Source of the DNA: Nanobdellota archaeon
Lineage (GTDB): Archaea; Nanobdellota; Nanobdellia; Parvarchaeales; Parvarchaeaceae
Direction of reading: 5' to 3'
Assembly: GCA_021807125.1 (NCBI GenBank)
Contig: JAKAPK010000001.1
Coordinates: 246,354-310,353, forward strand
Length of the DNA: 64,000 nucleotides
The notes under the pieces: generated by a model
Told to the model about the DNA's origin: nothing
Databases searched by the model: none
Seen by the model: the letters and a program-made list of their open reading frames with translations, nothing else
Position numbers and translations under genes: made by a program
Part shown: piece by piece, positions 59,857 to 64,000 of the stretch
How positions within the stretch are numbered: position 1 is the first letter of the stretch
Layout: each line of letters begins with the position of its first letter

Positions 59857-61548
59857 TTAGCTTGCTGTTATCTGTGTCTGGGCATGCGCCCCTGCCATAC
59901 CGATTACGGATATGCCATAAACATTACCCGAGATAGGGACTGCGAACGGCGGCGAGATGACAATGTTGGACGGTGCTCCCGTAGGTGACGTGGGTGAAGG
60001 GCCCATAACAAGCAATCCGTTTAGAGTGAACGTGACCGATGAATTCGCCGCTAAAGTATAACCCTTAGGTATCTGTGCTGACGATGGCGGCTGTGAACTG
60101 ATATTTGAGACCTCAAACTCGGAAGCGGGGCCGGATGCGGCCTGCTGTGTCATTGACACCGGCGGGAATCCTATGGTGCCATTGGGAAATATCATGAAAA
60201 ACGTCGGCGCATTCCTGAGCTGCGTTAACACCGTCTGTGGGACAGAAGGCATTTTTGGCGGCGTCATACTGGAAGGAAAACTGATGTACATGGTGGTTCC
60301 TATGGGAAGCGTTATAACCGTAGAGTTTTGCGGGATCGTGATATTGCCGGGAACCTGATGCCCGTTTTGATCCGTATAGGAAGGACCCATGTTCTGATTT
60401 AGAGTGCTCGGAGGAACGGAATCTTCCACTACTACGTTTTCACCGCTCATGTTGATTACCGCACCGGTCGAATTAAGGGATATCGCGTATGCTGGCTTGA
60501 TGAGATCTATGATGTAAATCTTCATCTGCTGTTGAGGAGGAGTGTAATTACTGCTGTTAGGAGGAGGCTGCATGGGGAAGCTGTCCGTAGTATTCATGAC
60601 CGTTCCGTTGGGGAAAGTCACTGTGAATTCCGGCGTTACTGCGCTTGCGTTGGCTGGCATTATGCTGCGTGGTACTGCTGGGAAAGGAAATATTATCGAT
60701 GGCATTTTGAAAAGCAGGGATGCGGGCGGAAGAGGGAAAAACACTTCTTTGCTCCCGTTAAGCATTAAACCGTTCAACTGGACGCTTGAATTCCCCGTAT
60801 TTCTCACCGTCACGCTAAGGCTGGTATCGTTTCCACTAGTTGATAACGACGCGGATGTTATGCTAATGGTAGGGGTGACTGCCCTGAATACCTGGGACAA
60901 ATTGGTTCCAGACGTGAAATTTTGTATCTGGCCTGGAGGAGGTTGTATACCATTTGCTCCCGGAGCCCTTGCGAACATTCCTGGTGGAGGCATTACGCCC
61001 CTTACGTTCGGAGTGAGTACATATATTGTTTTGTCTATCGTTTCTATGACCGTTATTGCCGGTATCAGGTCCAATACAGCGTGCTTCTGCCCAAAAACAG
61101 TATTATTAGTGGTGAGGTTGACGACTAGCGTGCCTTCTCCTATAACCACCGTATAGTTTTTGCCGCCTATAGTTATCACGGCGTTTGAAATATTGACTTT
61201 TACCTGTGTCACCTTTGAGCCGTTCGGCACGTTTGCCGTGGCGAGTATTATAGAAGCGTTTCGCAGATTCAATACATTAACAGTCCCGCTGCCGGGTAAA
61301 GATTGTGTACTTGTCTGGCCGTTATTTGACACTTGTATCTGCATTGCCGAGAAAGTAACGAAAAGAGCCGTAGTCCCCGCCGGCACCGTAGCCGGGTCCG
61401 TAAGACTTAGAAGAAGGTTTTTCTCCGCGGCTGCCTGGCTGCCTGTCTGGGTCGCTGTAGAGAATACTCCACTGACGAGAACGTAACCGACGACCGCCAC
61501 TATGGCTATCGCGACAATTGTAATAAACAGGTATCCCTGGAAACCCAT
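59857..61548 (-). CDS. Surface protein, DUF4382-like, Pro/Asn/Met-rich
   Basis: 563 aa. N-terminal membrane segment (GYLFITIVAIAIVAVVGYVLVSGVF) and then LLLSLTDPATVPAGTTALFVTFSAMQIQVSNNG...GTVNVLNLRNASIILATA..NISNAVITIGGKNYTVVIG...VLDLIPAITVI, which aligns with the 418-aa protein at 17810 (same order: L-T-D-P, strand, L-L-L, L-D-L-x-P). The remainder is low-complexity, rich in Pro, Met, Asn and Ser (ANSSVTFTLNGLL). GC content is visibly higher than in neighbouring genes. Many N-x-S/T sites. Probably exported and anchored by the uncleaved N-terminal helix. Confidence 0.72.
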   Translation of the reverse strand: MGFQGYLFITIVAIAIVAVVGYVLVSGVFSTATQTGSQAAAEKNLLLSLTDPATVPAGTTALFVTFSAMQIQVSNNGQTSTQSLPGSGTVNVLNLRNASIILATANVPNGSKVTQVKVNISNAVITIGGKNYTVVIGEGTLVVNLTTNNTVFGQKHAVLDLIPAITVIETIDKTIYVLTPNVRGVMPPPGMFARAPGANGIQPPPGQIQNFTSGTNLSQVFRAVTPTISITSASLSTSGNDTSLSVTVRNTGNSSVQLNGLMLNGSKEVFFPLPPASLLFKMPSIIFPFPAVPRSIMPANASAVTPEFTVTFPNGTVMNTTDSFPMQPPPNSSNYTPPQQQMKIYIIDLIKPAYAISLNSTGAVINMSGENVVVEDSVPPSTLNQNMGPSYTDQNGHQVPGNITIPQNSTVITLPIGTTMYISFPSSMTPPKMPSVPQTVLTQLRNAPTFFMIFPNGTIGFPPVSMTQQAASGPASEFEVSNISSQPPSSAQIPKGYTLAANSSVTFTLNGLLVMGPSPTSPTGAPSNIVISPPFAVPISGNVYGISVIGMAGAHAQTQITAS

Positions 61549-61744
61549 AATAAATAATAAAATATTGTTCTATATATATCTTCTTTAGTGTATTTGGGTT
61601 ACACCGACGGTGATTAAGCTTATGCCTTTCACAAAATCCTGTCTTGACGGGGATATTAATAATTAAGCGGTGACTTTGCCGCTAAACACATTGCATAATG
61701 GCAACAAAAGTTCGGAAAACATATTTATAGCTGCACCCCCCTAT

Positions 61745-62668
61745 ATGGGTTTAACGATTATGGCACTCAAAGGACTAGATTTGAACGGCCTTCTTTCTAG
61801 AGCCCCAGAACCGACGCGGGATTGCGTCAAGGCGCTTTATAGTGGCTGCAAAAACCCGTCGTCTGTCAAATACGAGCCGTTCAACAAAGGCGAGCTCCTC
61901 AAGAAATATTCCGATCTTCCAGCATTGCGCGAACCTGTGCCGGGTGACATGGTATACGATGAGAGCTCGGACAGCGATTATGGTTACAATCTGAAGGGCT
62001 ACAGCATCCGTATCCCTGCACCCAAAGATATAACCGAATTTTTAGAAAGATTCCGTGCATATGCGGATGGAGTCCACGGCATGAAGCGAGTCTTCTCTGC
62101 AGTGGAATTCACCGAGCTGAACGTACCGCAAATAGGCACGGGAATGTCGAAAGCCAGACATGTGTTTGATAAGCAGAGATTTAGTGATGCTGTGAGCGTA
62201 CTATTCGATGGAAAAACTTTTGATCTTGCGGATTTCATGGCCGGCAACATCGGCGCTATATGCTTCAGCAGCGCACTGTCGCTCTACGTTCTGATAAAGA
62301 ACGACGAAGAGTTGTCGCGTGGTGCGTTCAAGCCTTATCTCGGCACGGGAATATACGGAGACGAAGAAGGGGGCCTCCACGCCTGGGTAAATTTGCACGT
62401 AAATCCCTCTGGAAGGGACGGGAATTTTAAATACGAAGATTACGTACTAGATTCGGCCTTAAACATGGTCGGAGTTTACGAAAACTCCATAAGGACAGCC
62501 TGTCCGGGTGACCCGACGTCGGTAGTCAGGATAGATAACGATTGCATACCGCGATGGTCCGAACTTTACTCCTATAAAGAGCTTGAAAACTGGCACGAAT
62601 ATAATAATGGAAGTCGAAAGATTGTCCTTAGGACCGGTATACTCAGGCCGAAGTCCGCATGTTTGTAA
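61745..62668 (+). CDS. Protein with a transglutaminase/papain-like Cys-His-Asp arrangement
   Basis: 307 aa from the ATG at 61745 (MGLTIMALKGLDLNGLL); 61760 is also possible, while the track's GTG start would cross the TATA-like CATATTTATAG at 61719. In the last 130 residues GNIGAICFSSALSLYVLI has the Cys at a helix start, GGLHAWVNLHVNP the His on a strand and DYVLDSALNM the Asp, in the order and spacing of transglutaminase-like cysteine peptidases. N-terminal 150 residues are unrecognised. No signal peptide. Assigned by pattern only; it may be an accessory hydrolase like the nearby metalloproteins. Confidence 0.55.
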   Translation: MGLTIMALKGLDLNGLLSRAPEPTRDCVKALYSGCKNPSSVKYEPFNKGELLKKYSDLPALREPVPGDMVYDESSDSDYGYNLKGYSIRIPAPKDITEFLERFRAYADGVHGMKRVFSAVEFTELNVPQIGTGMSKARHVFDKQRFSDAVSVLFDGKTFDLADFMAGNIGAICFSSALSLYVLIKNDEELSRGAFKPYLGTGIYGDEEGGLHAWVNLHVNPSGRDGNFKYEDYVLDSALNMVGVYENSIRTACPGDPTSVVRIDNDCIPRWSELYSYKELENWHEYNNGSRKIVLRTGILRPKSACL

Positions 62669-62736
62669 GCTACTAATATTGATTCTTATCCCTTTGGATT
62701 AAACGTTAGTCCGTACTCGATGACAACACCGCGTTT

Positions 62737-62955
62737 TCAATCGTGTTTTATCTTCATTAAATCGAAAAGCCAGTTTCTTTTTATTAAAAAATACCACCCT
62801 GCTCCTAAATAAACCAGGGCTAAGATACCTGCGTCGTTTGCTCCTACGACATACCCTAAAAATAAAACTATCGAAAAAAATCCGACAACAAAATACAAGA
62901 CTACTATTGAAAGCAAAAGTGTCTTTTGGCGGGAAGTAGGTTTTTCGGTAATCAT
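62737..62955 (-). CDS. Small membrane protein with two helices, 72 aa
   Basis: Charged start (MITEKPTSRQKT), two membrane segments (LLLSIVVLYFVVGFFSIVLFLGYVV and AGILALVYLGAGWYFLI) and a short basic tail. Not recognised. A TATA-like TATTTAAC lies ~30 bp upstream on the minus strand. It is downstream of the isochorismatase-like gene on the same strand, 69 bp away. Confidence 0.5.
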   Translation of the reverse strand: MITEKPTSRQKTLLLSIVVLYFVVGFFSIVLFLGYVVGANDAGILALVYLGAGWYFLIKRNWLFDLMKIKHD

Positions 62956-63024
62956 ATCAATAAATTTAGTACGTTGTTCGTTAAATAACCGCCCCTGCGC
63001 ATTTTTCAGTATATGCCGTAAAAA

Positions 63025-63612
63025 CTAGCCGAGCCACTTTATCAGCTCATTGGTTGGGATGACATCGAAAAGCTTCGCCATATTTATAAGCGAACGTTGG
63101 TGGGCTTCTTTGTCCATACTGGACGAAGAATCGGACGCGACCACTGTGTAGAATCCGTGGTTTATAGCGTCACGGGCACTGGATTCTACGCCTACCTCGG
63201 TTGCTATGCCCGCTATTATCAGTGTTTCTATACCGGCATTTCTGGCCATAAGTTCGAAATTCGTCCCAACGAATACGCTTGCCGTATTTTTGTTGAGCAC
63301 AATCTCATTTTCCTTGGGCGTTATCTCCAACTCGAACGCCTCCTTAGGCAGCTGTGAAAGATTATACTTCATCTTGGAGGAAGAGTATTTTCTCGCCGGT
63401 GATTCGAACTCGTGCGGCAAAGGTGTTATCTTTGTGAAGAATATCGGCATATTTTTCTCGCGCGCCTTTGCTATCAATTTATTCATATTAGACAGAAATT
63501 CTTCCCTGTTGTAAACTCTCTCCACCAGCATCTTCTGCACGTCCCATACTATAAGTGCACTGTGCTCCGGGTTTACTATTTCATTTATATTTTCATATGC
63601 TTTTCTTACCAT
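63025..63612 (-). CDS. Isochorismatase-family hydrolase, catalytic Cys replaced
   Basis: 195 aa. Family hallmarks: ALIVWDVQKMLVE (Asp), ENEIVLNKNTASVFVGTNFE (Lys) and TLIIAGIATEVGVESSARDAINHGFYTVVASDSSSS. In cysteine amidases of this family the third catalytic residue is Cys in T-x-x-C-V; here it is Gly (TEVGV), as in true isochorismatases, which need no Cys. So the substrate is probably an isochorismate-like vinyl ether or the activity is altered, rather than an amide such as nicotinamide. Stands alone. Confidence 0.85.
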   Translation of the reverse strand: MVRKAYENINEIVNPEHSALIVWDVQKMLVERVYNREEFLSNMNKLIAKAREKNMPIFFTKITPLPHEFESPARKYSSSKMKYNLSQLPKEAFELEITPKENEIVLNKNTASVFVGTNFELMARNAGIETLIIAGIATEVGVESSARDAINHGFYTVVASDSSSSMDKEAHQRSLINMAKLFDVIPTNELIKWLG

Positions 63613-63726
63613 TTCATGTTATAGCACTAACGGGTTATAAATTGTAAGTCAGAACATACGATTCATGTCCGTATTTGTCATATGTGTACAAAATATTTAT
63701 ATTTACTATAACATAGTAGTTAAAGA

Positions 63727-63735
63727 TTTATATAC
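63727..63735 (+). promoter_or_regulatory. TATA box before the partial gene at 63756
   Basis: TTAAAG-ATTTATATA, 21-29 bp before the ATG, consistent with a leaderless transcript and with the other promoters of this window. Confidence 0.5.
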
Positions 63736-63755
63736 TAATACGAATTATAAGTGAG

Positions 63756-64000
63756 ATGAAAGCAACGCGTATCAACTTAGAAACTGTAGGCGAGAAATAC
63801 ACAGATGAAGACCTGGAGTTTATACATAAAAGAAGCTTAGAGGAACAATTGTGGCTAAGTGACCAAAAGCTCTTGGAAACCTACAACGGGCGTCTGATTC
63901 AGGGCTACCCTAAATTAAAAACTGGTGTTCTGCGGCCTATGCCAGCCCAACAAAACGAGTTTTATTCTCAGCTTTCTTACCAGAATAATGAAATTAACGG
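63756..64000 (+). CDS. Unknown protein, 5' part only (cut by window end)
   Basis: Open frame of 81 codons running off the window, absent from the ORF track. Reads MKATRINLETVGEKYTDEDLEFIHKRS, then ..EEQLWLSDQKLLETYNGRLIQGYP. Hydrophilic and helical at first, no signal peptide. A TATA box lies directly upstream. Not recognised. Confidence 0.55.
   Translation, partial: MKATRINLETVGEKYTDEDLEFIHKRSLEEQLWLSDQKLLETYNGRLIQGYPKLKTGVLRPMPAQQNEFYSQLSYQNNEIN

Noticed and set aside
60532-61486. Plus-strand ORFs opposite the surface protein at 59857 (e.g. 60572-61156, 61160-61486)
   Set aside because: Shadows of a GC-richer repetitive gene; the minus-strand product has a signal anchor and matches its paralogue.

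Overview
The window reads as chromosomal DNA from a small-genome archaeon of the DPANN kind, most likely Micrarchaeota / ARMAN-like. The archaeal identity is seen directly in TFE, RNA polymerase subunits F and L, ribosomal protein L21e, Cbf5, AglB, DUF655, DUF99, a PAC2-family protein, TrmY, cupin-type phosphoglucose isomerase and an archaeal 16S rRNA gene. The ARMAN-like assignment is an inference. It rests on the class III signal-peptide surface proteins (Q-S-A-L-E-Y-[LM]-M-T-Y-G-W type), the ESGLP..W repeats in them, the very tight packing with many 4-bp ATGA overlaps, and an unlinked 16S gene with no 23S or 5S beside it.

Layout. 1-5.5 kb: TFE, a degenerate Nudix protein, a PAC2 protein, and a minus-strand operon (membrane protein, YchF-like GTPase, KsgA, TPR-M50 protease). 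5.5-11.7 kb: cell-surface glycosylation (flippase, phosphoglucose isomerase, AglB) plus cytidylate kinase. 11.7-14.3 kb: a translation and transcription block with cbf5, tRNA-Pro, an intron-containing tRNA-Trp, DUF655, rpoF and L21e. The cbf5 gene looks broken by an in-frame TGA, but the stop lies in a 12-nt sequence that folds as a bulge-helix-loop archaeal intron. Exact removal restores the catalytic G-T-L-D-P motif. 14.4-24.4 kb: unknown and membrane proteins, tRNA-Leu with an odd AAG anticodon, an M24 peptidase, a surface protein, and an AspRS (bacterial type)-GatB-GatA-GatC-TrmY run. 24.4-26.1 kb: 16S rRNA with promoter and processing stem; several near-universal decoding-region bases are changed. 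26.2-36.7 kb: three small unknown ORFs, class II ribonucleotide reductase, RpoL, signal peptidase, a UPF0200 kinase, glycogen-debranching-like enzyme, and a SecB-like/GrpE/DnaK/DnaJ chaperone cluster. 36.7-50.7 kb: three large class III signal-peptide surface proteins interspersed with housekeeping genes (NadM, parvulin, HAD, DUF99, IlvE) and a 27-residue Cys-rich peptide absent from the ORF track.

50.7-63.6 kb is accessory in character. It starts at an extremely AT-rich stretch and holds an S66 peptidase, remnants of a nucleotidyltransferase and of an Mrr-type nuclease, a palindrome and a 20-bp-period repeat array, and many genes I cannot assign. Its core is a minus-strand run of five genes: ADP-ribosyltransferase-like, membrane protein, HExxH metalloprotein, second HExxH metalloprotein, second ADP-ribosyltransferase-like. 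Next come a surface protein paralogous to the one at 17.8 kb and a protein with an apparent transglutaminase-type Cys-His-Asp triad. I regard the five-gene run and the cbf5 micro-intron as the two observations most worth following up.

How the genes fit together: AglB, flippase, signal peptidase and class III pilin-like proteins describe production of a glycosylated surface. AspRS plus GatCAB describes indirect Asn-tRNA formation. Cbf5, KsgA, TrmY and the intron-bearing RNAs describe RNA maturation that would depend on a tRNA-splicing endonuclease encoded elsewhere. All assignments were made by eye from the translations; no database search was run.
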